A DNA stretch of 36,137 nt, from NCBI GenBank assembly GCA_025936915.1, contig JAICSK010000006.1:1-36137 (forward strand), written 5' to 3'. The position numbers were made by a program, and so were the translations under genes. The DNA comes from Nocardioides sp. (lineage in GTDB: Bacteria; Actinomycetota; Actinomycetes; Propionibacteriales; Nocardioidaceae). Shown piece by piece: positions 17,465 to 25,296 of this stretch. The notes under the pieces are model-generated. The model made no database searches, was not told where the DNA came from, and saw only the letters and a program-made list of their open reading frames with translations. The number at the start of each line of letters is the position of its first letter. Positions within the stretch are counted from its first letter, which is position 1.

Positions 17465-19063
17465 ATGATCAGTGCCCAGGAGCTCGAGGTTCGAGCCGGG
17501 GCGCGGTTGCTGATGCACGACGTCTCCTTCCGGGTCGGGCCGGGAGACAAGGTGGGGCTGGTCGGGCGCAACGGAGCGGGCAAGACGACCCTGACCCGGA
17601 TCCTCGCCGGCGAGGGCCTGCCCGCGTCGGGGCAGGTGACCGCGACCGGCTCCGTCGGCTACCTCCCGCAGGACCCACGCACCGGCGACCCGGACGTCCC
17701 GGTGCGCGAGCGCATCCTCTCCGCGCGCGGCCTCGACGCCGTCGTACGCCGGCTCCGCGCCGCCGAGGACGAGATGGGCAGCGAGGACCCCGACACCCGC
17801 GAACGGGGGATGAAGCGCTACGAGCGGGCGGACGCCGAGCTCCACGCCGGGGGCGGCTACGCAGCGGAGGCCGAGGCGGCCCGGATCGCGGCGTCGCTCG
17901 GCATCGAGGAGCGGCTGATGACCCAACCGCTGCGCACCCTGTCCGGCGGCCAGCGACGACGCGTCGAGCTCGCCCGGATCCTGTTCTCGGGAGCCGAGAC
18001 GCTGTTGCTCGACGAGCCGACCAACCACCTCGACGCCGACTCGGTGATCTGGCTGCGCGAGTTCCTCAGGGCCCACAAGGGCGGTCTGGTCGTGATCAGC
18101 CACGACACCGCCCTGCTGGAGCAGACGGTGACGAAGGTGTTCCATCTCGACGCCAATCGGCAGGAGATCGACGTCTACAACATGGGGTGGTCGGCGTACC
18201 TCTCCCAGCGCGAGACTGACGAGCGTCGGCGCAAGCGTGAGCGGCTCAATGCCGAGCGCAAGGCCGACGCCCTGCTCGAGCAGGCCAGCAAGATGCGGGC
18301 CAAGGCGACCAAGGCGCAAGCCGCCCACAACATGATGCGCCGCGCGGAGAAGATGCTGAGCGGGGTCGAGGCGCAGCGGCGGTCCGACCGGGTCGCGCGG
18401 ATCGCGTTCCCCGAGCCCGCGCCCTGCGGACGAACACCGCTCACGGCGTCGGAGCTGTCGAAGTCCTACGGCTCGCTGGAGGTGTTCACCGACGTCGACC
18501 TCGCGATCGACAAGGGCTCGCGGGTCGTCGTACTCGGGCTGAACGGCGCCGGGAAGACGACGTTGCTGCGGATCCTGGCTGCCGTCGACAAGCCCGACAC
18601 CGGCGAGGTCACACCGGGCCACGGGCTCAAGCTCGGCTACTACGCGCAGGAGCACGAGACCCTCGACACCTCACGCACGGTGCTGGAGAACATGCGCACG
18701 GCGGCGCCCTCCCTCACCGACACCGAGACCCGCACGGTGCTGGGCTCGTTCCTGTTCTCCGGCGAGGACGTCGACAAGCCGGCCCGCGTCCTGTCCGGCG
18801 GCGAGAAGACCCGGCTGGCGCTGGCGATCCTGGTCGTCTCGAGCGCCAACGTGCTGCTGCTGGACGAGCCGACCAACAACCTCGACCCCGCCTCCCGTGA
18901 AGAGGTGCTCGCGGCGATCCGTGGCTACCAGGGCGCGATCGTGCTGGTCACCCATGACGAGGGCGCCGTTCGCGCCCTCGACCCCGACCGCGTGCTGATC
19001 CTCCCCGACGGCGTCGAGGACCTCTGGAACGACTCCTACGCCGACCTGGTGTCCCTGGCGTAA
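17465..19063 (+). CDS. ABC-F family ATPase
   Basis: A 532-residue tandem ATPase without membrane segments. The first domain has Walker A GRNGAGKT (34-41), signature LSGGQRRR (~160) and ETLLLDEPTNHLD. The linker at ~230-310 is rich in Lys/Arg and coiled (RRRKRERLNAERKADALLEQ and onward), as expected of the ribosome-probing interdomain linker. The second domain has Walker A GLNGAGKTT (~358), signature LSGGEKTR (~443) and LLLDEPTNNLD. ABC-F proteins bind the ribosomal E site and act in translation control or antibiotic protection, and sequence alone does not decide which. It is followed by tandem palindromes at 19090. Confidence 0.93.
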   Translation: MISAQELEVRAGARLLMHDVSFRVGPGDKVGLVGRNGAGKTTLTRILAGEGLPASGQVTATGSVGYLPQDPRTGDPDVPVRERILSARGLDAVVRRLRAAEDEMGSEDPDTRERGMKRYERADAELHAGGGYAAEAEAARIAASLGIEERLMTQPLRTLSGGQRRRVELARILFSGAETLLLDEPTNHLDADSVIWLREFLRAHKGGLVVISHDTALLEQTVTKVFHLDANRQEIDVYNMGWSAYLSQRETDERRRKRERLNAERKADALLEQASKMRAKATKAQAAHNMMRRAEKMLSGVEAQRRSDRVARIAFPEPAPCGRTPLTASELSKSYGSLEVFTDVDLAIDKGSRVVVLGLNGAGKTTLLRILAAVDKPDTGEVTPGHGLKLGYYAQEHETLDTSRTVLENMRTAAPSLTDTETRTVLGSFLFSGEDVDKPARVLSGGEKTRLALAILVVSSANVLLLDEPTNNLDPASREEVLAAIRGYQGAIVLVTHDEGAVRALDPDRVLILPDGVEDLWNDSYADLVSLA

Positions 19064-19089
19064 CCCGGAGGCCGGTGCTGGCTGCCCAT

Positions 19090-19191
19090 GCGGTTTGGCA
19101 CCAAACCGCAAGTCTTTGCACAGACGGCATGCGGTTTGGCACCAAACCGCAAGTCATTGCACAGACGGCATGCGGTTTGTCACCAATCGGT
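19090..19191. repeat. 41-bp tandem repeat of 20-bp palindromes (2.5 copies)
   Basis: Two copies of the inverted repeat GCGGTTTGGCACCAAACCGC (9-bp arms around CA) start at 19090 and 19131. A third, degenerate copy starts at 19172 (GCGGTTTGTCACCAATCGGT). The period is exactly 41 bp. The 21-bp stretch between palindromes is nearly identical in both intervals, with one T/A change. Each unit can form a strong hairpin. The array sits 26 bp after the ABC-F stop and just before the promoter of the next gene. There is no T-tract, so a simple terminator is not obvious. It may be a REP-like element or a regulator-binding array. Confidence 0.85.
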
Positions 19192-19209
19192 GTGGTCGGT
19201 GGAGGTTCC

Positions 19210-19215
19210 TAGACT
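19210..19215 (+). promoter_or_regulatory. Leaderless -10 box for enoyl-CoA hydratase-like gene
   Basis: TAGACT lies 7 nt before the ATG at 19223. It sets that ATG as the start instead of in-frame codons inside the tandem repeat. Confidence 0.55.
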
Positions 19216-19222
19216 GCACAGC

Positions 19223-19990
19223 ATGACTCCGGAGGAGCTCGGTGCGGCCGGGCTGCGGTACGACGTCAGCGGCGCCGTCGCGACGGTCACGTTGAGCCGG
19301 CCCGACGTACGCAACGCCCAGACGCCGACGATGTGGCGAGCCCTGGCGGGAATCGGGGAGGAGATCCCCGACGACGTGCGGGTGGTCGTGGTGCGGGGCG
19401 AGGGGGTGAGCTTCTCGGCCGGTCTCGACCGGGCGATGTTCGGTTCCCTGATGGAGCTCGCGGCGCTTCCCGACGACGAGGTCTCCGAGACGGTCGACGG
19501 GTTCCAGCAGGGGTTCACCTGGCTGCGCGACCCGCGGTTCGTGTCGATCGCGGCCGTGCAGGGGCATGCGATCGGCGCCGGCTTCCAGCTGGCCCTCTCG
19601 TGCGATCTCCGCGTCCTGACCGACGACGCCCAGCTCTCCATGAAGGAGCCGGCGCTCGGCCTGGTGCCCGATCTGACGGGAACAAAGCCGCTGGTCGAGA
19701 TCGTTGGCTACGCCAGAGCACTGGAGATCTGTGCCACCACCCGGCTGGTCGGTGCGGCCGAAGCGCTGGAGATCGGGCTGGCGACGCTGGTCTGCCCCGT
19801 GTCCGAGCTCGACGGCGCGCTGTCCGACCTGGTCGGAGCGCTGACTGCTCCGGCAGCCGGCGCGGTGCGGGAGACCAAGGCCCTGTTGCTGGCGGCGTCC
19901 GGACGCTCGCTGGACGAGCAGCGGAGGCTCGAGCGCGAGGCACAGATCCGCCGGTTCCGGGAGCTCGCGGCACTGATGACGAATGCCTGA
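19223..19990 (+). CDS. Enoyl-CoA hydratase/isomerase family protein
   Basis: A 255-residue crotonase-fold protein. The oxyanion-hole motifs are present: SFSAGLDRAMF and GHAIGAGFQLALSCD, followed by MKEPALGLVPDLTGT. By eye the first catalytic glutamate of classic hydratases (GGGCE) is replaced by glutamine (GAGFQ), while the second (in KEPALG) is kept. It may therefore be an isomerase or another crotonase activity. Helical C-terminus ends RRFRELAALMTNA. The start at 19223 follows a leaderless -10 box. An ABC exporter gene follows 15 bp downstream. Confidence 0.88.
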   Translation: MTPEELGAAGLRYDVSGAVATVTLSRPDVRNAQTPTMWRALAGIGEEIPDDVRVVVVRGEGVSFSAGLDRAMFGSLMELAALPDDEVSETVDGFQQGFTWLRDPRFVSIAAVQGHAIGAGFQLALSCDLRVLTDDAQLSMKEPALGLVPDLTGTKPLVEIVGYARALEICATTRLVGAAEALEIGLATLVCPVSELDGALSDLVGALTAPAAGAVRETKALLLAASGRSLDEQRRLEREAQIRRFRELAALMTNA

Positions 19991-20005
19991 GCGGAAGGGA
20001 AGACC

Positions 20006-21898
20006 ATGTCGATGATGGGCGTCTCGGCGTGGCGCACCCTGCACTCCGACCGCGGCATCCTCGAGAACAAGATCGAGCGCCGCACCCTGCGGCGGGTGAT
20101 CGGGTTCTCCAAGCCGCACCGCAGACTGATCGGCCTCTTCCTGGTCGGCACGGTCCTCGACGCGGGGCTGGTCGTCGTACCTCCTCTGCTGATGAAGAGC
20201 CTCGTCGACAGCGGGATCCGCCGGCACGACCTCGCGGTGGTCGTCTGGCTGGCCGTGGGCATGGCCGTCGCCGCCGTCGCCGACGCCCTGCTCGGGCTGT
20301 TCACGGGCTACCTGTCGAGCCGGATCGGGGAGGGCCTGATCTTCGACCTGCGGACGAAGGTGTTCGCCCACGTCCAGCGCCAGTCGCTGGCCTTCTTCAC
20401 CCGGACCCAGACCGGCGCGCTGGTCAGTCGGCTCAACTCCGACGTGATCGGCGCGCAGAGCGCCTTCACCTCGACCCTGTCCGGCACCGTCTCCAACCTC
20501 GTCTCGGTTGTCGTCGTCGGCGTCACCATGCTCTTCCTGAGCTGGCAGGTGACCCTGCTCTGTCTGCTCCTGTTCCCGTTGCTGCTGGTGACGTCGCGCT
20601 GGGTGAGCGGCCGGATGGCCGCGTTGACCCGTGACCGGATGAACGGCAACGCCGACATGGGCACCTCGATGACCGAGCGGTTCAACGTCGGCGGCGCGAT
20701 GCTGCTCAAGCTGTTCGGCCACCGCGAGACCGAGGACGCGCGCTTCGCCGAGAAGGCCGCGACCGTGCGCGACCTCGGCATCCGCATTTCCTTGCTGACC
20801 CGGTTCTTCTTCGCCGCCATGACGTTGGTCCCGTCGCTGGCGACCGCCCTCGTCTACGGCGTCGGTGGCTACCTCGCGGTCCAGGGGCACCTGTCGGTCG
20901 GCACCCTGATCGCGCTCGGGACGCTGTTGCTGCGGCTGCTCGGCCCGCTCCAGGGTCTGTCCAACGTCCGGGTCGACGTGATGACGGCCCTGGTCAGCTT
21001 CGACCGGGTCTTCGAGGTCCTCGACCTGCCCTCCCTGATCCAGGAGAAGCCCGACGCGATCGCGCTGCCCTCCAGCGCATCGTCCCTGGAGTTCGACGAC
21101 GTCTCCTTCACCTACCCCCGTGCCGACGAGATCTCGCTGGCGTCGCTGGAGAACGTCGCCCGCACCGAGTCGCGCGACACCGGAGAGGTGCTCCACCACC
21201 TCTCCTTCTCGGCCGAGCCCGGGCAGATGATCGCCCTGGTCGGCCCGTCCGGAGCCGGCAAGACCACGGTCACCCACCTGGTCGCGAGGCTGTACGACGC
21301 GACCACCGGCACCGTCCGCGTCGGCGGGCACGACGTCCGGGACGTGACCTTGCAGTCACTGGAGGACGTCGTGGGCTACGTGACCCAGGACGCCCACATG
21401 TTCCACGACACCATCCGGGAGAACCTCCTCTACGCCCGCCCTGCCGCCACCGAGGACGAGATCTGGGCTGCCCTGTCGGCGGCCCAGATCGCGCCGCTGG
21501 TGACCTCGCTGCCCGACGGGCTGGAGACCGTGGTCGGCGACCGCGGTTACCGGTTGTCCGGGGGTGAGCGGCAGCGTCTGGCGATCGCCCGGCTGCTGCT
21601 CAAGGCGCCGTCGATCGTCGTCCTCGACGAGGCCACCGCCCACCTCGACAGCGAGTCCGAAGTGGCGGTGCAGCGTGCGCTCGACGCCGCCCTGGCCGGC
21701 CGCACCTCGCTGGTGATCGCCCACCGCCTCTCGACCGTGCGCGACGCCGACCTGATCCTGGTCCTCGACTCGGGTCGGATCGTGCAGCGCGGATCCCACG
21801 CCCAGCTGCTCGCCCAGGGCGGGCTCTACGCCGACCTCTACCGAACCCAGTTCCTGCCCGACGTCCGACCCCTGGCCACCGCTGCCGGGGACGAGTAG
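20006..21898 (+). CDS. ABC transporter, fused membrane and ATPase domains
   Basis: A 630-residue half-transporter of the multidrug/lipid exporter type. The membrane domain spans about residues 38-330 with six helices, including LIGLFLVGTVLDAGLVVVPP and the intracellular loop RLNSDVIGAQSAFTSTLSG. The ATPase domain has Walker A GPSGAGKTT, Q-loop GYVTQDAHMFHDTI, signature LSGGERQRLAIARLLL, Walker B IVVLDEATAHLD and H-loop IAHRLSTV. An insertion of about 20 residues with a SLENVARTESRDTGEVLHH sequence precedes Walker A. It most likely works as a homodimer. Shine-Dalgarno GGAAGGGAAG supports the ATG at 20006. Confidence 0.93.
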   Translation: MSMMGVSAWRTLHSDRGILENKIERRTLRRVIGFSKPHRRLIGLFLVGTVLDAGLVVVPPLLMKSLVDSGIRRHDLAVVVWLAVGMAVAAVADALLGLFTGYLSSRIGEGLIFDLRTKVFAHVQRQSLAFFTRTQTGALVSRLNSDVIGAQSAFTSTLSGTVSNLVSVVVVGVTMLFLSWQVTLLCLLLFPLLLVTSRWVSGRMAALTRDRMNGNADMGTSMTERFNVGGAMLLKLFGHRETEDARFAEKAATVRDLGIRISLLTRFFFAAMTLVPSLATALVYGVGGYLAVQGHLSVGTLIALGTLLLRLLGPLQGLSNVRVDVMTALVSFDRVFEVLDLPSLIQEKPDAIALPSSASSLEFDDVSFTYPRADEISLASLENVARTESRDTGEVLHHLSFSAEPGQMIALVGPSGAGKTTVTHLVARLYDATTGTVRVGGHDVRDVTLQSLEDVVGYVTQDAHMFHDTIRENLLYARPAATEDEIWAALSAAQIAPLVTSLPDGLETVVGDRGYRLSGGERQRLAIARLLLKAPSIVVLDEATAHLDSESEVAVQRALDAALAGRTSLVIAHRLSTVRDADLILVLDSGRIVQRGSHAQLLAQGGLYADLYRTQFLPDVRPLATAAGDE

Positions 21899-21902
21899 CC
21901 CG

Positions 21903-22547
21903 TTGCCACCCGACGACGCGACGATCGTCGACTGGCTGGGTCGGGATGCGAGCGACCCGGCCGAGGTCGCCGAGCAGTACGACGCGTGGGCGCTGACCTA
22001 CGACGGCGAGCTCGCGGACTGGTCCTACCAGGCTCCCGGGGTCGTCGCCGACACCGTCGTCAGCCGATCGCCCCACGCAGCCTCCGTGCTGGACGTCGGG
22101 TGCGGCACCGGCCTGGTCGGCCGCGAGCTCCGCGGACGAGGCTTCACCGGGCGCCTCGCCGGGCTCGACCTGTCACAGACCTCGCTCGACCTCGCCGGGC
22201 AACGCGGTGTCTACGACCGGCTCGAGCGCGCCGACCTCCAGCAGCGACTACCGCTGGAAGACGACATCGTCGACGCGGTCGTCTGCGTGGGTGTGATGAC
22301 CTATCTGCCCGACGTCGAGCGGGTGTGGCGGGAGCTGGCCCGCGTAACCGGGCCCGGAGGTGTCGTGGTCGTGACCCAGCGCGAGGATCTCTGGCACGAC
22401 CGCGCCTGCCCGGCCATCGCCGACCGACTGCAGGATGCCGGGGTGTGGACACCGGTCGAGATCACCGGCCCGGCGCCCTACCTGCCTCTCGGCTACGGGG
22501 GTCCGCCGGAAGTGCGGTGCTACTACCTGACCGCGGTCGTGGGTTGA
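21903..22547 (+). CDS. SAM-dependent methyltransferase
   Basis: A 214-residue class I methyltransferase. SAM motif I is ASVLDVGCGTGLVGREL, motif II is around RLAGLDLSQTSLDLA, and the post-motif region AVVCVGVMTYLPDVERVWREL is typical of Williams-Beuren (WBSCR27)-like small-molecule methyltransferases. The N-terminal DPAEVAEQYDAWALTYDGEL also fits that group. The substrate is unknown. The TTG at 21903 lies 4 bp after the ABC transporter stop, so they may be co-transcribed. Confidence 0.87.
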   Translation: MPPDDATIVDWLGRDASDPAEVAEQYDAWALTYDGELADWSYQAPGVVADTVVSRSPHAASVLDVGCGTGLVGRELRGRGFTGRLAGLDLSQTSLDLAGQRGVYDRLERADLQQRLPLEDDIVDAVVCVGVMTYLPDVERVWRELARVTGPGGVVVVTQREDLWHDRACPAIADRLQDAGVWTPVEITGPAPYLPLGYGGPPEVRCYYLTAVVG

Positions 22548-22551
22548 CCCC

Positions 22552-22557
22552 TAGGTT
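22552..22557 (+). promoter_or_regulatory. Leaderless -10 box for SDR gene
   Basis: TAGGTT lies 6 nt before the ATG at 22564. Confidence 0.5.
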
Positions 22558-22563
22558 CGGGAC

Positions 22564-23319
22564 ATGGACCTGGGACTGACCGACCGCGTGTACCTCGTCA
22601 CCGGCGGAGCGCGCGGGCTCGGTCGGGCGACGGCCGATGTGCTCGTCGCCGAGGGTGCCCGGGTGGTGCTCTCGGGCCGCACCGAGCAGACGCTGGCGGC
22701 GGCGGCGCGCGACCTCGGCGACCACGCGGCGTACGTCGTGGGCGGCAACGCCGAGCCGGATCTCCCGGGTCGGCTGATCGCCGAGGCCCGCTCGCAATGG
22801 GGTCGCCTCGACGGCGCACTGGTCAGCGTCGGTGGACCACCGGCCGGCAGCGTGGCGAGCACGACGGACGAGCAATGGACCGCGGGGTTCGCGTCGGTGT
22901 TCCTCGGAGCGGTCCGGGTCGCACGCGAGGTGGCGGCCGAGCTACGGGAGGGCGGAGCGATCGCGTTCGTGCTCTCGACCAGCGTCAAGGGACCGCTCAC
23001 CGAGATGGCGGTCTCCAACGGCCTCCGGCCCGGCTTGGCGATGGTCGCCAAGCAGCTCGCCGACGAGCTCGGGCCCCGTGGCATCCGGGTGAACGGCCTG
23101 CTCCCCGGACGCGTCGGCACCGAGCGGGTGGCCGAGCTCGACGCGCTGCAGGACGATCCGGTGGCAGCCAGGGCGCGCGCCGCCGAACGGATTCCGCTGC
23201 GGCGTGACGGCGAGCCGTCAGAGTTCGGCCGGGTCGCTGCGTTCCTGCTGAGCCCCGCCGCGTCGTTCGTCAGCGGCGCCATGGTCCCCGTCGACGGTGG
23301 CGTGCTCCGGGCCCTCTGA
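22564..23319 (+). CDS. Atypical SDR family oxidoreductase
   Basis: A 251-residue short-chain dehydrogenase/reductase fold. The Rossmann glycine motif is TGGARGLG near the N-terminus, and the end SPAASFVSGAMVPVDGG is standard for SDRs. The usual NNAG is replaced by SVGGPPAG, and the YxxxK active site aligns with SNGLR in MAVSNGLRPGLAMVAKQL, so the catalytic Tyr and Lys both appear absent. This matches a divergent SDR subgroup rather than a classic reductase. The last 102 bp overlap the 3' end of SURF1 on the other strand. Confidence 0.85.
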   Translation: MDLGLTDRVYLVTGGARGLGRATADVLVAEGARVVLSGRTEQTLAAAARDLGDHAAYVVGGNAEPDLPGRLIAEARSQWGRLDGALVSVGGPPAGSVASTTDEQWTAGFASVFLGAVRVAREVAAELREGGAIAFVLSTSVKGPLTEMAVSNGLRPGLAMVAKQLADELGPRGIRVNGLLPGRVGTERVAELDALQDDPVAARARAAERIPLRRDGEPSEFGRVAAFLLSPAASFVSGAMVPVDGGVLRAL

Positions 23320-24111
23320 CCCACCGGGGCCGGCCGGGCGCTTCGCCGGTTGCTGGGCGCGTCGCAGCTCGCCGCGACCTGTCGCCTCCTCCCAGGCGAG
23401 GTAGCCGTACCCGAACAGGGCCAGGATGCCGAAGAACCACCACTGGAGTGCATAGAAGAAGTGCGGTCCGTTGCTGAGGTCCGGCGGGTCGGCCTTCGTC
23501 AGCGGTGTGGCCGGCCTCGGCGACTCGGTGAGCAGCTGGACGAACCCGCCGTACGTCGGGATCCCGATCGCGGGCTCGATCTGCGTGCTGGAGATGGCGC
23601 GGGTGGACGCGTCGATCACCTGGGCGGCTCCGCCCCCGGCGTTCGGCCGCACCCAGCCCGTGATCGTGACCTGGCCCGACGGTGGTGGAGGCACCTGCGA
23701 CGCATCCGTCGCACCCTGGTTGGACGTGGAGAGCCAGCCCCGGTCGACGAGCAGAGCGGTGCCGGAGGCGGTGACGAGCGGGACGACGACGTCGACGCCG
23801 GCGTTGCCGTCACGGGTCTGGTACCGGACGATCACGGTCTTGGAGGGGTCGTAGGTGCCGGTGGCCGAGACGACGGCGTACTGCTCGGTGTCGGGCGGGT
23901 TCACCGCGTGCCGGAGGACCTGGTCCACCGGGGTGGGCGCGGCCCTCTCATTGGCCCGGATGATCGCGTTGCCCGTCTTCTTGCCCTCGAGACGGTGCCA
24001 CTGCCAGCGCCCGAGCAGCAGACAGGCGTAAGCGAGCATGAGCACGGTCAGCAGGAGCACCAGCCACCGCCTGCTCACCAGGAAGCGGAGACGGCTGGCA
24101 GGAACGGGCAC
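23218..24111 (-). CDS. SURF1 family cytochrome oxidase assembly protein
   Basis: A 297-residue inner-membrane protein that helps assemble cytochrome c oxidase. The first transmembrane helix is at ~15-33 (WLVLLLTVLMLAYACLLLGRWQW, with the conserved LGxWQ-type end), and the second is at ~220-238 (FYALQWWFFGILALFGYGYL). Between them lies the periplasmic domain with GTYDPSKTVIVRYQTRDG and LLVDRGWL, both SURF1 hallmarks. The C-terminal ~55 residues are a Gly/Gln/Glu-rich tail, about 33 of them encoded in the overlap with the SDR gene. GTG start with a leaderless -10 box. It is divergent from moaA. Confidence 0.92.
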   Translation of the reverse strand: MPVPASRLRFLVSRRWLVLLLTVLMLAYACLLLGRWQWHRLEGKKTGNAIIRANERAAPTPVDQVLRHAVNPPDTEQYAVVSATGTYDPSKTVIVRYQTRDGNAGVDVVVPLVTASGTALLVDRGWLSTSNQGATDASQVPPPPSGQVTITGWVRPNAGGGAAQVIDASTRAISSTQIEPAIGIPTYGGFVQLLTESPRPATPLTKADPPDLSNGPHFFYALQWWFFGILALFGYGYLAWEEATGRGELRRAQQPAKRPAGPGGSEGPEHATVDGDHGAADERRGGAQQERSDPAEL

Positions 24112-24117
24112 CGTTCG

Positions 24118-24123
24118 AGGCTA
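24118..24123 (-). promoter_or_regulatory. Leaderless -10 box for SURF1 gene
   Basis: Minus-strand TAGCCT is followed by 6 nt and the GTG at 24111. The moaA -10 box lies only 16 bp away on the other strand, so the two promoters overlap. Confidence 0.5.
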
Positions 24124-24139
24124 TCCGCCGGTCCCACCG

Positions 24140-24145
24140 TAGACT
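24140..24145 (+). promoter_or_regulatory. Leaderless -10 box for moaA
   Basis: TAGACT lies 7 nt before the ATG at 24153. That spacing favours 24153 over the ATG at 24147, which would be only 1 nt away. It leaves no room for a molybdenum-cofactor riboswitch. Confidence 0.55.
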
Positions 24146-24152
24146 CATGGGG

Positions 24153-25154
24153 ATGACCATGCAGCGACCGTTGGCCGACGCGTACGGCCGAGTGGCGACC
24201 GATCTCCGGGTGTCGCTCACCGACCGCTGCAACCTGCGCTGCTCCTACTGCATGCCGGCCGAGGGGCTCGACTGGATGCCGCACGACGAGGTGCTCACCG
24301 ACGACGAGGTCGTCCGGCTGATCACCATCGGCGTACGACGGCTCGGGGTCCGCGAGGTCCGGTTCACCGGTGGTGAGCCGTTGATCCGTCGAGGCCTGGT
24401 CGACATCGTCCGACGTACCCGCGCCCTCGACGACGGCCTCGAGCTCTCGGTCACGACGAACGCGCTCGGACTCGAGCGCAACGCCCAGGCACTGGCGGAG
24501 GCGGGCCTCGACCGGGTCAACATCAGCCTCGACACCCTCGACCCGGCGCGCTTCGCGACCATCACCCGACGCGACCGCCTCGACGACGTGCTGCGCGGCG
24601 CCAAGGCGGCGCACAACGCCGGGCTCACGCCGGTGAAGATCAACGCCGTGCTGCTCCGGGGGGTCAACGACGACGACGCGTGCGACCTGCTGCACTGGTC
24701 CATCGACCACGAGTACGAGCTGCGCTTCATCGAGCAGATGCCGCTCGACGCCCAGCATGACTGGCACCGGGAGCAGATGGTCACCGCCGACGAGATCTTC
24801 GCGAAGCTTGCCCGGGAGTTCACGCTGACCCCGGCGCGCGAACCTCGTGGCAGCGCCCCGGCCGAGCTGTTCCTGGTCGACGGGGGGCCGGCGACCGTCG
24901 GCGTGATCGCCTCGGTCACCCGGCCGTTCTGCGGTGACTGCGATCGGGTCCGGCTGACGGCAGACGGTCAGGTGCGCAACTGCCTGTTCGCCCGCGAGGA
25001 GTCAGACCTCCGGGCCGCGATGCGGTCCGACGCCAGCGACGACGAGCTCGCCGACCGCTGGGTGGCCGCGATGGCGCGGAAGCTGCCGGGTCATGGGATC
25101 AACGACCCGTCGTTCCTCCAGCCCGACCGGCCGATGTCGGCCATCGGCGGCTGA
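24153..25154 (+). CDS. moaA: MoaA, GTP 3',8-cyclase
   Basis: Radical SAM enzyme that performs the first step of molybdenum cofactor synthesis, converting GTP to 3',8-cyclo-GTP. The 333-residue protein has the radical SAM cysteines C26, C30 and C33 (DRCNLRCSYCMP). The second cluster is bound by C260, C263 and C277 (FCGDCDRVRLTADGQVRNC). The essential C-terminal double glycine is present (MSAIGG). RFTGGEPLIRRG is the GGEP motif. No other moa genes are nearby. A hairpin 57 bp downstream could end transcription. Confidence 0.97.
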   Translation: MTMQRPLADAYGRVATDLRVSLTDRCNLRCSYCMPAEGLDWMPHDEVLTDDEVVRLITIGVRRLGVREVRFTGGEPLIRRGLVDIVRRTRALDDGLELSVTTNALGLERNAQALAEAGLDRVNISLDTLDPARFATITRRDRLDDVLRGAKAAHNAGLTPVKINAVLLRGVNDDDACDLLHWSIDHEYELRFIEQMPLDAQHDWHREQMVTADEIFAKLAREFTLTPAREPRGSAPAELFLVDGGPATVGVIASVTRPFCGDCDRVRLTADGQVRNCLFAREESDLRAAMRSDASDDELADRWVAAMARKLPGHGINDPSFLQPDRPMSAIGG

Positions 25155-25210
25155 TCAACGCCCCTCGTACGGTCGAGCCCGTCGAGACCTCACCTGCCGC
25201 CTCTGTTCGT

Positions 25211-25236
25211 CTTCGGCCTCGCCGGCCCGGCCGAAG
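25211..25236 (+). terminator. Hairpin downstream of moaA
   Basis: CTTCGGCC (25211-25218) and GGCCGAAG (25229-25236) form a perfect 8-bp stem around a 10-nt GC-rich loop. No U-tract follows on the plus strand, so termination strength is uncertain. Confidence 0.45.
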
Positions 25237-25244
25237 CGGCGCCC

Positions 25245-25296
25245 AAATAACGACGAGTGCCAGACAGCCACGGGGGAAGCTTTCCGGCACTCGTCG
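25245..25296 (-). terminator. Long hairpin with T-rich tail, minus strand
   Basis: Perfect 11-bp arms CGACGAGTGCC (25251-25261) and GGCACTCGTCG (25286-25296) flank a 24-nt loop. Read on the minus strand the hairpin is followed by TTATTT (25250-25245), which fits an intrinsic terminator for the DUF3099 transcript or for a small RNA from this gap. The minus-strand loop contains CCCCC. Confidence 0.55.

Noticed and set aside
19090-19191. A short CRISPR array
   Set aside because: The intervals between palindromes are nearly identical rather than unique, there are fewer than three good repeats, and no cas genes are nearby.
19154-21331. A 725-codon minus-strand frame opposite the ECH-like and ABC transporter genes
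   Set aside because: Low-complexity Asp/Gln/Arg/His sequence without motifs, typical of an antisense shadow in GC-rich DNA.
24124-24152. A molybdenum-cofactor riboswitch upstream of moaA
   Set aside because: The -10 box is 7 nt from the start codon and only 41 bp separate it from the divergent gene, leaving no room for an aptamer.
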